DNA of 20,814 bases from positions 1 through 20,814 of the forward strand of contig DAOOIT010000085.1 in assembly GCA_035384565.1 (NCBI GenBank), written 5' to 3'. The notes beneath the pieces were generated by a model, which was not told the DNA's origin, searched no databases, and worked only from the letters and a program-made list of their open reading frames with translations. Both the position numbers and the translations under genes were made by a program. This stretch comes from Planctomycetota bacterium. Its GTDB lineage: Bacteria; Planctomycetota; PUPC01; DSUN01. Positions 1 to 7,789 of this stretch are shown piece by piece. Every line of letters starts with the position of its first letter. The first letter of the stretch is position 1.

Positions 1-369
1 TGGGGACGTGCTTCTTGGCCGCTCAGCGGCCTCTTCGTCTTCGGGGGAGACTGGATGCGGGATGCAGGAACCTCCCGCGGGTTGCGAACCCGCGGGAGGT
101 CGGGGTTGGACGCGGGAGCGTCCGGATCAGCGCCCCCACACGGAGCGTAGGGGCGAGAAGGAATACCTCCGCAAGCGGGACGCTTGCGGCTACTCTCCCT
201 CGTCCCTACGCTCTGCTCCTACTTCTCGTCCCTACGCTCTGCGTGGGGACGTGCTTCTTGGCCGCTCAGCGGCCTCTTCGTCTTCGGGGGAGACTGGACG
301 CGGGATCACAGGAACCTCCTGCGGGCTGCGAACCCGCGGGAGGTCGGGGTTGGACGCGGGAGCGTCCGG
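1..369. repeat. Two-copy ~125 bp direct repeat with internal hairpins
   Basis: Positions 1-125 and 244-369 are nearly identical direct copies with only a few substitutions and small indels. Each copy carries a hairpin: 71-99 has perfect 13 bp arms around GCG, and 315-343 is the same element with two changes. Between the copies lie another perfect hairpin (169-189, 9 bp arms) and a 17 bp motif, tcgtccctacgctctgc, repeated at 200-216 and 226-242, with an inverted, slightly diverged copy around 141-158. Read as protein the plus strand gives VPTLCVGT-like peptides, which I remember from spurious ORFs in planctomycete genomes. I see no real gene in 1-384. The window starts inside this element, so its left end is unknown. 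Confidence 0.85.
315..343 (-). terminator. Hairpin downstream of the oxidoreductase gene, possible terminator
   Basis: A GC-rich stem-loop (arms about 13 bp with two mismatches, 3 nt loop) lies about 40 nt beyond the stop codon of the minus-strand oxidoreductase. It has no U-tract. It is also the internal hairpin of the flanking repeat, so any terminator role may be incidental. Confidence 0.3.
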
Positions 370-384
370 TGACCTCCGCCCCCC

Positions 385-1596
385 TCAGAGCGTCCACGGC
401 GCGCGCTTGGGCCGGTCGAGCCAGCGGGCCACCTCGGGGTCGCCCACGACCTCCTCCTTCTCGGGGTCCCACTTGAACGGGCGGCCGACCCAGTAGGCGA
501 TGTTGCCGAGGTGGCAGACGGTGACGGTGCGGTGGGCGGTCTCGATGTCGCGGAAGGGGCGCTGGCGCGTGCGCACGCAGTGCAGGAAGTCGCCGAAGAT
601 GCCGCCCTGGCCCTTGTAGTTGGGGATGTGGACGCTGGGCGGCTGGGCCTTGGGCCCTTTGTCGCCGCGCGCGGGAATCTCGCCCAGGGTGCCGCGGAAG
701 CACAGGTTGCCGGTCCAGCCGCCCTTGTGGTGCATGCGCACGCCGTTGGCGAAGACGAAGGTGAGCAGCGGGTTCTCCTTGCCGTCGGGCGGGAGGATCT
801 CGACGGGGCCGGTCTCGTGCAGGCGCATGGCGAAGAGGGCGCCGCCGAAGTTGTGTGCGCCCCAGTCGGTCATGCCGCCGCCCGAGTAGTCGCGCCAGGG
901 GCGGAAGTTGAGCCGCCCGCGGTTGAAGGGCGCCCAGGGCGCAGGGCCGAGCCACATATCCCAGTCCACGCCCGGCGGGATCGGCTCCTCGGGCAGATAG
1001 CAGTCGGTCGAAGGGCCCCAGCAGTCCACCCACGCCTCCTTGACTTCGCCGATGGCGCCGCCCCAGATCATGCGGTGGAACCAGTTGTAGTCGCCCCACA
1101 CGCGCTGGCTGCCGCCCGAGTAGACGCGCCCGTAGCGGCGGGTGAGGTTGACGAGGAGGCGGCCCTCGCGCACGGTGAGGGTCTCGGGCTTCTCCGAGTA
1201 GACGTCCTTGCCGCTCTGGACGGCGGCGGCGCCGATGAGGGCGTGCCAGTGGTCGGGCGTGGCGATCAGCACGGTGTCAATGTCCGGGCGGTCCATCACG
1301 TCGCGGTAGTCGTTCACCGCCTTGCAGTCGGCGTTGCCGTAGCGGGTGTCCACGGTGCTCTTGGCGGCGTTGCGGTGGGCCTCGATGACGTCGCAGACCG
1401 CGAGCACGCGCAGGTCCTTGAAGCCCAGGAATCCGCCCATGTCGCCGCGGCCCTGGCCGCCCATGCCCACGCAGCCCATGGTGATCTGATCGTTGGCGCC
1501 GAAGGCTCGGGCGTTCATCACGAGGGGGGCCGCGGCCGAGGCCGCCGCGGCGCGGGCGAGGAAGCTTCGGCGGGTCGAGACGGGGGTTCGGGGCAT
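385..1596 (-). CDS. Gfo/Idh/MocA family oxidoreductase, Tat-exported
   Basis: A 403-residue NAD(P)-dependent oxidoreductase of the Gfo/Idh/MocA family, which typically acts on sugars, inositols or amino sugars; the substrate is not readable. Residues 9-10 are the Arg pair of a twin-arginine signal (TRRSFLARAAAA), followed by an Ala-rich hydrophobic stretch to about residue 33, so export is predicted. The Rossmann segment has GCVGMGGQG at 41-49. EKP at 135-137 is the family's conserved lysine motif, and DWGAH around 244-248 carries the likely catalytic His. The GVDWDMWLGPAP segment is typical of the planctomycete/Verrucomicrobia branch. The ATG at 1594-1596 is chosen because AAGGAG lies 8 nt upstream and the sigma-70-like promoter at 1638-1665 overlaps any longer reading frame. 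It is monocistronic as far as visible. Confidence 0.9.
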   Translation of the reverse strand: MPRTPVSTRRSFLARAAAASAAAPLVMNARAFGANDQITMGCVGMGGQGRGDMGGFLGFKDLRVLAVCDVIEAHRNAAKSTVDTRYGNADCKAVNDYRDVMDRPDIDTVLIATPDHWHALIGAAAVQSGKDVYSEKPETLTVREGRLLVNLTRRYGRVYSGGSQRVWGDYNWFHRMIWGGAIGEVKEAWVDCWGPSTDCYLPEEPIPPGVDWDMWLGPAPWAPFNRGRLNFRPWRDYSGGGMTDWGAHNFGGALFAMRLHETGPVEILPPDGKENPLLTFVFANGVRMHHKGGWTGNLCFRGTLGEIPARGDKGPKAQPPSVHIPNYKGQGGIFGDFLHCVRTRQRPFRDIETAHRTVTVCHLGNIAYWVGRPFKWDPEKEEVVGDPEVARWLDRPKRAPWTL

Positions 1597-1604
1597 CCTG
1601 CTGT

Positions 1605-1610
1605 CTCCTT
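1605..1610 (-). promoter_or_regulatory. Shine-Dalgarno AAGGAG deciding the oxidoreductase start
   Basis: AAGGAG on the minus strand sits 8 nt upstream of the ATG at 1596 and supports that start over the upstream in-frame ATGs at 1629 and 1665. Confidence 0.75.
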
Positions 1611-1637
1611 GCAAGGGGCCGGTTGGCATCTGTTGTG

Positions 1638-1665
1638 AGTATACCACCCGCGTTCGGTGGTGCAA
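1638..1665 (-). promoter_or_regulatory. Sigma-70-like promoter of the oxidoreductase, with operator-like palindrome
   Basis: On the minus strand the -35 is TTGCAC (1660-1665) and the -10 is TATACT (1638-1643), with a 16 bp spacer and an extended TGG before the -10. Transcription would start near 1631, giving a leader of about 35 nt. An inverted repeat, ACCACC-N7-GGTGGT (1643-1661), fills the spacer and overlaps the ends of both promoter elements, a natural place for a repressor. Confidence 0.65.
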
Positions 1666-1743
1666 GTGCGAGCGGAGCGAGTCCCCACGGATCCGATGGA
1701 CCGACGAGAGCCTCCTTCCGGCCTGCGTGTGCTCCAGAGACCT

Positions 1744-1775
1744 CCCTCCCGAAGGTTCCAGTACCTTCGGGAGGG
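1744..1775. repeat. Isolated 13 bp hairpin
   Basis: Perfect inverted repeat with arms at 1744-1756 and 1763-1775 and a 6 nt loop. It starts with the same CCTCCC as the hairpin at 71-99, so it may belong to the same family of mobile palindromes. No U-tract follows. Confidence 0.7.
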
Positions 1776-1852
1776 GTGGCTCGCGGGTCGGTCACAGGCG
1801 CAGGGGTGTGGGCCGGAATTGTAGGTGGCTGCGGGAGCTCCGAAGGAGCGAA

Positions 1853-1997
1853 ATGGGATAGCCCAGGGCAACGCCCTGGGAACAAGACCGCCCCGCGGCA
1901 GCCCTGACAGGGCGGAATAGGGAGCTTCTATCTCGCCCCTTCAGGGCTGGACTCGTGAATCCCGCTGAACCCAGGGCGTTGCCCTGGGCTATCCCAT
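1853..1997. repeat. Nested inverted repeat with perfect 28 bp outer arms
   Basis: The 28 bp at 1853-1880 are the exact reverse complement of 1970-1997. Each arm is internally palindromic around CCCAGGGC-rich cores, and an imperfect inner pair (about 1900-1915 against 1936-1950) repeats the theme AGCCCTGA/TCAGGGCT. Outer flanks (GGAGCtCCGAAGGAGC-like and its near complement after 1998) extend the symmetry. It is non-coding; translated, it yields ALKGRD/PRALPWAI-like peptides that recur in spurious planctomycete ORFs from memory. Outside this element I see no gene in 1597-2336. Confidence 0.85.
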
Positions 1998-2336
1998 GCG
2001 AGCCCTTCAGGCTCCAGAGACAATCACCCTGCCTACGATTCTGGCCCACACCCCAGGCGCAGCCTGCGCCCCTGGCGAAGGCCAGAGTTCACATCGCAAC
2101 CGACTCCCTGTGGCCCGCCGCTCGCGCAGCGGCAGCGCCTCGCCTGACAGGCCGGGCCTCCATACAGCCCGCGCCCAGGGGCACCCTCGGCGGCAGGGTG
2201 GGCCGTGCCGCCAGCCTCATCGCAAGCGATGGCAGGCGCAAGACTTGCAGCGCCCCAAGCGAGCCTTGCCGCCACCCGCAGCGGGCCGGCACGCGCCTTG
2301 CACGTCCGCAATCCCGAGGCGTTGAGCCTGGAGACA

Positions 2337-3473
2337 ATGCCCGTGATCGCCGAACTCGACGACTCCCTCGCGACGCTTCAGTTCCCCGAGGCCGTGCCAC
2401 TGACAGAGTGGCGCGCGCTCTTCCACGACTCGCCGCTGGCGATCGCCTATGTATCCCCAGACCTTCGCCTCGTGCGCGTGAACGGCCGCTTCGCCATGCT
2501 GTGCGGGTGCATGGCGGGCGAGGTTCTCGGCCGCCACTGCTACGAGGTCTGCGGCGAGGAGCCGGCCGCCCCCTCGGAGGGCGCCGCCGCGGCTCCCCAG
2601 CCATGCCCCTCGTGCCGAGTGGCCGAGACGTTGCAGGCGGGCGCCGTCGTGGAGTTCGACCGGCCCCACGGCCGGTCCATCCTCCACGTGGTCGCCTCCC
2701 CGGTCATCGAGCGTTGGGGCGAGGTGACCGGCGCCGTGCTCATGATCGCCGATGTCACGTCCGAGCGCGCCCAGCGCCAGCAGGTGATCGAGGCCCAGCG
2801 TCTCGCCACGGTGGGCACCATGACCTCGGGCGTCGCCCACGAGCTGCGCAATCCGCTCACCAGCATCCTCGGCTTTGCGCAGCTCCTCCGCCGCCGGACC
2901 GACCTGCCGGAGGGCGCGCGAGCCCAACTCGAGCGCATCTGGACCGAGGCCCAGCGCTGCGACCACATCGTCAGCAACCTGCTCAAGTTCACCCGACGCA
3001 GCGGCCGCGCCAAGGCCCCGGTGGACGTCAATCGCGTGGTCATCGAGTCGCTGGACCTCCTGCGCCACCCCCTCCAGGCCGGCGGCGTGCAGGTCCACCA
3101 GGCGCTTCACCCCCAGCCGTTGCAGGTCATGGGCCACTTCTGCGAGCTCCAGCAGGTCGTGCAGAACATCGTCAAGAACGCCCTCGATGCCCTCAGCACC
3201 GTGCGAGGCGGCAACGTCACGCTCCGCACGCTCCCCCGGGATGCATCGGTCCTGATGGAATTCGAGAACGACGGCCCCCGCATCGCCGAGCCCCACAAGC
3301 TCTTCCAGCCCTTCTTCACCACCAAAGAGCCGGGCAAGGGCACGGGGCTGGGCCTGAGCGTCAGCGACGCCATCGTGCGCGATCACGGCGGGCGGATCGA
3401 GGCGATGAACGCCCCGGGGGGCGTGTTGTTCCGCATCACCCTGCCGCGCATCCCCTCCGCCGAGGCGTCGTAG
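2337..3473 (+). CDS. PAS-domain sensor histidine kinase, cytoplasmic (NtrB-like)
   Basis: A 378-residue soluble histidine kinase. A PAS domain spans about 20-145 and contains four Cys (68, 72, 90, 93), the last two as PCPSC; clustered Cys of this kind occur in PAS domains of many environmental kinases. The DHp H-box is GVAHELRNPLTS with His168. The N-box has Asn277/Asn281 (QNIVKNALDAL), and the ATP lid ends in GTGLGLS. The G1 box is unusual: NDGPRI at 311-316 where DNGPGI is usual. There is no transmembrane segment, so it should sense a cytosolic signal. The ATG at 2337 is preceded closely by GGAG (3 nt spacing). The frame stays open upstream to an ATG at 2205, but that segment does not look like PAS sequence. 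It stands first in a run of plus-strand signalling genes. Confidence 0.88.
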   Translation: MPVIAELDDSLATLQFPEAVPLTEWRALFHDSPLAIAYVSPDLRLVRVNGRFAMLCGCMAGEVLGRHCYEVCGEEPAAPSEGAAAAPQPCPSCRVAETLQAGAVVEFDRPHGRSILHVVASPVIERWGEVTGAVLMIADVTSERAQRQQVIEAQRLATVGTMTSGVAHELRNPLTSILGFAQLLRRRTDLPEGARAQLERIWTEAQRCDHIVSNLLKFTRRSGRAKAPVDVNRVVIESLDLLRHPLQAGGVQVHQALHPQPLQVMGHFCELQQVVQNIVKNALDALSTVRGGNVTLRTLPRDASVLMEFENDGPRIAEPHKLFQPFFTTKEPGKGTGLGLSVSDAIVRDHGGRIEAMNAPGGVLFRITLPRIPSAEAS

Positions 3474-3485
3474 CCGCCCTTCGTA

Positions 3486-3501
3486 GGCCAGGCGCCTGGC
3501 C
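3486..3501. terminator. 16 bp palindrome just after the PAS kinase gene
   Basis: The perfect palindrome GGCCAGGCGCCTGGCC begins about 12 nt after the TAG stop. Without a loop or a U-tract it is only a weak terminator candidate. Confidence 0.3.
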
Positions 3502-3642
3502 GCCTCGCGGGAGCGGCACAAGTCCCCCAGGCCCCAGCCCGATGCGTCGGCGCCCACGTCCCCGGCGGGCATCTGCCGGTCGGCCTGAAGCCGAGCCTTC
3601 AGGTCGCGCCCAAACTTCCTCGCGCAGGCTGGCAGTTTTCTC

Positions 3643-3670
3643 TTGAAGTCCAGTTGGCTTGTGCTATACT
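3643..3670 (+). promoter_or_regulatory. Sigma-70-like promoter for the NarL-type regulator
   Basis: -35 TTGAAG (3643-3648), 16 bp spacer, extended TGC and -10 TATACT (3665-3670). Transcription would begin near 3677, leaving a leader of nearly 290 nt before the ATG at 3964. Confidence 0.6.
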
Positions 3671-3676
3671 CAATAG

Positions 3677-3963
3677 TGATTGCTCGGCGTGGCGCCGAGC
3701 GGGCCGGGGAGCGTGGGCGTACCACTCGGCGTCTGCCCCAAAGCCTTGGGGGCGCGTGAGTTGGTCGCTCGGGGGATGGCAGCGGCGGGGGCCACTGCCA
3801 CTTCAATTCGCAGCACGTGTTCTGAGCCGCTCCGTATCCGCCTCTGCATTGTCAGTCTGTCCAGATGGCCTCCGCTCCCGGTGCCGCGGCGAGGGCGGGC
3901 GGCTGGGCGGGGCGGCGGGGGGCGCTGCCAGTTGGCCTTCCAACCCTTGCGAGGAGGACGGCC
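3677..3963 (+). other. Long, probably structured 5' leader of the NarL-type regulator
   Basis: The sequence between the predicted start site and the ATG contains a hairpin at its 5' end (3682-3700, arms GCTCGGC/GCCGAGC, 5 nt loop) and a second one (3735-3753, with a one-base bulge), then GC-rich unstructured-looking DNA. A clean AGGAGG (3952-3957) lies 6 nt before the start codon. I do not recognise a riboswitch class. Confidence 0.4.
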
Positions 3964-4653
3964 ATGAGCGGACCGGATGGGTGCGATTCGAAGGGGAGGG
4001 TGCCGTACCGGGTGCTGCTGGCCGATGACCATCCACTGACCCGCCGCGGCCTGGCCGGGCTCCTGGAGCAGGAGCCCGACATCCGCGTCTGCGGCGAGGC
4101 AGCGGGACGGCAAGGCATCCTCAAGGCGATCGACGAGCTGCGCCCGGACCTGGTCGTCCTGGGCCTCTCGTTCCAATGGGGCAGCGGGCTGGAACTCCTC
4201 AAGAAAATCCGCCCGCGCCACCCCCGCCTTTCGGTCCTCATCCTCTCGATGCACGACGAGCGGCTCTTCGCCGAGCGCGCCCTGCGCGCGGGCGCACAGG
4301 GCTATGTCACCAAGCTCCAGCCTCCCAACGAGGTCATCCACGCGGTCCGCACCGTTCTCAGCGGCGGCATCTACCTCAGCCCCGGCTTGGCGGTCCAGAT
4401 GGTCCGCCAGTTCGTGGCCGGCGGGCCGGTCGTGTCCACCTCTCCTCTGGGCGCGCTCACCGACCGGGAGCTGGAGGTCTTCGAACTGCTGGGGCGCGGG
4501 CGCACGACCCGCCAGATCGCCGACGAACTCCACCTGAGCATCAAGACCATCGAGACCTACCGCGCGCACATCATCGCCAAGCTGCATCTCGCAGGCTCCA
4601 CGGAACTCCTCCGCCAGGCCATCCAATGGGTGCACACCGGCGGCCAGAGCTGA
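3964..4653 (+). CDS. NarL/FixJ-type response regulator (REC + LuxR HTH) with Gly at the phospho-acceptor site
   Basis: A 229-residue DNA-binding response regulator. The receiver spans about 15-135: VLLADDHPLTRRG supplies the acidic pair, and the Lys is kept in GYVTKLQPP. The position that should be the phosphorylated Asp is Gly67 (PDLVVLGLSF; family norm PDLVLLDISL), a one-base GAC-to-GGC difference, so classical phosphorylation is not expected. The LuxR helix-turn-helix begins at LTDRELEV (165-172) and includes TTRQIADELHLSIKTIETYRAHI, an intact DNA-recognition module. Start: AGGAGG is 6 nt upstream of the ATG at 3964. It sits between two histidine kinases. It may be an atypical regulator controlled by abundance, ligand or dimerisation. 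Confidence 0.9.
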   Translation: MSGPDGCDSKGRVPYRVLLADDHPLTRRGLAGLLEQEPDIRVCGEAAGRQGILKAIDELRPDLVVLGLSFQWGSGLELLKKIRPRHPRLSVLILSMHDERLFAERALRAGAQGYVTKLQPPNEVIHAVRTVLSGGIYLSPGLAVQMVRQFVAGGPVVSTSPLGALTDRELEVFELLGRGRTTRQIADELHLSIKTIETYRAHIIAKLHLAGSTELLRQAIQWVHTGGQS

Positions 4654-4740
4654 CGGCCGCCTCCCCTGCCCTTCGCCCAAGACGTGGCCCATGCCTGAAG
4701 GGCTGCCTTAACGGGACAACGCCCGCCGCCTCTCGACCGG

Positions 4741-4769
4741 TTGACTAGGCGTCGGACCTCTGGTCTAGT
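4741..4769 (+). promoter_or_regulatory. Candidate sigma-70-like promoter upstream of the short histidine kinase
   Basis: TTGACT (4741-4746), 17 bp, extended TGG, TCTAGT (4764-4769). It would give a leader of about 460 nt before the kinase at 5238. It competes with the candidate at 5069-5098. Confidence 0.4.
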
Positions 4770-4798
4770 GAGATCACAGGCCGAGTGACGATTCCGGC

Positions 4799-4812
4799 GG
4801 CTTGGCGAAGCC
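4799..4812. repeat. Short hairpin in the 4654-5237 interval
   Basis: GGCTT-GGCG-AAGCC. Apart from this and two promoter candidates, nothing else is recognised in this 584 bp stretch. An open frame runs through it, but its Pro/Gly/Thr-rich translation does not resemble a domain, and it has lower GC than the genes. Confidence 0.4.
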
Positions 4813-5068
4813 CTAGCGTCCTCGGCGGCCGGAGCCGCACACGCGCCGGAGGCCACTATGGTCGGAACAGAGCGCCCACCAGTGACCCACACGATACCCC
4901 CAAGCCATCGGGGAGCCGTCCAGCCTATGGCTTGTGGCACCCCGGCCATCGGCCCCAGCCCCTTGGGTATGGCGCTCCGTGTAGGGGTAATCAACCAACG
5001 CAGTATCAGGGATTCCCCGATAGAGGGTTCCGTCAAAGCCCGGAATCCACAACACTTACAGGCCCCGA

Positions 5069-5098
5069 TTGCCTTGGAAATGCGACCCGGGATACAAT
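5069..5098 (+). promoter_or_regulatory. Second candidate promoter upstream of the short histidine kinase
   Basis: TTGCCT (5069-5074), 18 bp spacer, TACAAT (5093-5098). A start near 5105 would leave a leader of about 130 nt. Confidence 0.35.
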
Positions 5099-5237
5099 CC
5101 CATACGTTGCGAGCCAGCAGGCCAAGCGGCCGACCGAGAAGTGTCAGGCGGCCCCCTGCCATGCGGCATCGCACCCTTTAGGAGGGCCGGCGGTGGGGAA
5201 CTCTGGGCAAGGACTGATTGCAGGAGAGAGAACGGGC

Positions 5238-6080
5238 ATGCCGGTGCTGGAGCGGAACGTGCCTTGCGCACCCAGGCGGCGACAGCCCCTGGCGCCCCGC
5301 GCCGGGTGCGACACCGCCAGCTTGCCTCGCGACACGTCGTTCGGGACGTGGGCGCTTCCTGGGGACCCTTCGAAGCCCCTCCCTGTCCATGGCATCGCGC
5401 ACGACCTCGGCAACCTGCTCTCCCTGATCCTCGGCTACGCCGAGATGGCCCTGGAGGGCCTCGGCGACGGCAGCCCGGCGCGCCACCCGCTGGGGCAGAT
5501 CCTTCACGCGGCCGAGCTGGGCGCCACCCTCACCCGCCGGCTCGCGCGCGGCGGCGGTGCGGCGTGCCGCACCCCGTCGTGCGCGGACATCAACTACATT
5601 GCGCGGCACGCGCTGGACCTCTACCGGCCCCTGTTGCCCAGCACCATCACGCTCACGCTCCGGCTCGCACCCGACCTTTCGCCCGCGGTGGCCGACCCCG
5701 TGGCCATCGAACAGGTTCTCATCAACCTGCTCGAGAACGCCCGCGACGCCATGCCGCACGGCGGCACGCTGGCGGTAGCCACCTGCAACGCCTCCCCGCC
5801 CCAGGACGAGCCCCTATCGCCACAGACCTCGCGCCACTGGGTCTGCCTCACCGTGTCCGACACAGGCATGGGGATGGACGAGTACACGCTGAGCCATGCC
5901 TTCGACCCCTACTTCACCGGGAAGCAGGGCGGCACAGGGCTGGGCCTGGCGATCGCGCAGCGCATCGTGGCCGAACACGGAGGCTGGATCACCGCGGCCA
6001 GCCAGCCCGGCCAGGGCTCCACCTTCACCGTCTCGCTCCCGGCCAGGGGCACGCCCACCGGCCCGGTGCCTTGGGCCTGA
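5238..6080 (+). CDS. Short soluble histidine kinase without a recognisable sensor domain
   Basis: A 280-residue kinase made of little more than the transmitter core. Residues 1-48 have no recognisable fold and no membrane segment. The H-box is HGIAHDLGNLLSLILGYAE with His55, close to the HDFNNLL type of NtrB-like kinases. The N-box is at 160-172 (Asn167), G1 is SDTGMGM (Asp208), and G2 is GGTGLGLAIAQRIV. All catalytic boxes are intact. AGGAG lies about 11 nt upstream of the ATG at 5238; an in-frame extension to 4785 exists but looks non-coding. The NtrC-type gene starts 71 nt downstream, so the two probably form a cognate pair in one operon. Signal input must come from the short N-terminus or a partner protein. 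Confidence 0.87.
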   Translation: MPVLERNVPCAPRRRQPLAPRAGCDTASLPRDTSFGTWALPGDPSKPLPVHGIAHDLGNLLSLILGYAEMALEGLGDGSPARHPLGQILHAAELGATLTRRLARGGGAACRTPSCADINYIARHALDLYRPLLPSTITLTLRLAPDLSPAVADPVAIEQVLINLLENARDAMPHGGTLAVATCNASPPQDEPLSPQTSRHWVCLTVSDTGMGMDEYTLSHAFDPYFTGKQGGTGLGLAIAQRIVAEHGGWITAASQPGQGSTFTVSLPARGTPTGPVPWA

Positions 6081-6151
6081 GAGCGGGCGGCCCGCCCTCG
6101 CGGGGAGTTGCCAACCTTTGTGACGGCTCGGGACTGCAATGAGGAGAACCC

Positions 6152-7582
<1,431 letters not shown>

Positions 7583-7755
7583 GCCCGCAGGCCGGCCGAC
7601 GGGGCCACTGGACCCGCCATAGCGCGGCCGCCATAGAGGGCTGCCGCGCCCACCGGCATGCCGAGCCGCGCCCAGCCTAATACTTTCTGCGCCAAGAGGT
7701 TATGGCTCCGCCAGATGGCCATCGCGACGCGGCACACGGATTGCATGGGCCCCGG

Positions 7756-7780
7756 TGGCCCCAGGGGGGGGCCACAGGAG
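7756..7780 (+). promoter_or_regulatory. GC hairpin with an 8-G run directly upstream of a ribosome binding site
   Basis: Arms TGGCCCC (7756-7762) and GGGGCCA (7768-7774) flank a 5 nt loop, and G7764-G7771 is an uninterrupted run of eight. The Shine-Dalgarno AGGAG (7776-7780) begins one base after the stem and is 9 nt from the ATG at 7790. The hairpin could modulate initiation; this is inference. The rest of the 7583-7789 gap shows no clear promoter. Confidence 0.4.
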
Positions 7781-7789
7781 AAGCGCACG

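Noticed and set aside
1..369. CRISPR-like array
   Set aside because: Only two long, imperfect copies with one spacer containing its own hairpins; no cas genes.
1955..3646. 563-codon plus-strand open frame over the PAS kinase
   Set aside because: Arg/Pro-rich translation, overlaps a gene with intact kinase motifs and part of the palindromic repeat.
4785..5237. In-frame upstream extension of the short kinase
   Set aside because: Low-complexity translation with no domain, lower GC, and a ribosome binding site before the ATG at 5238.
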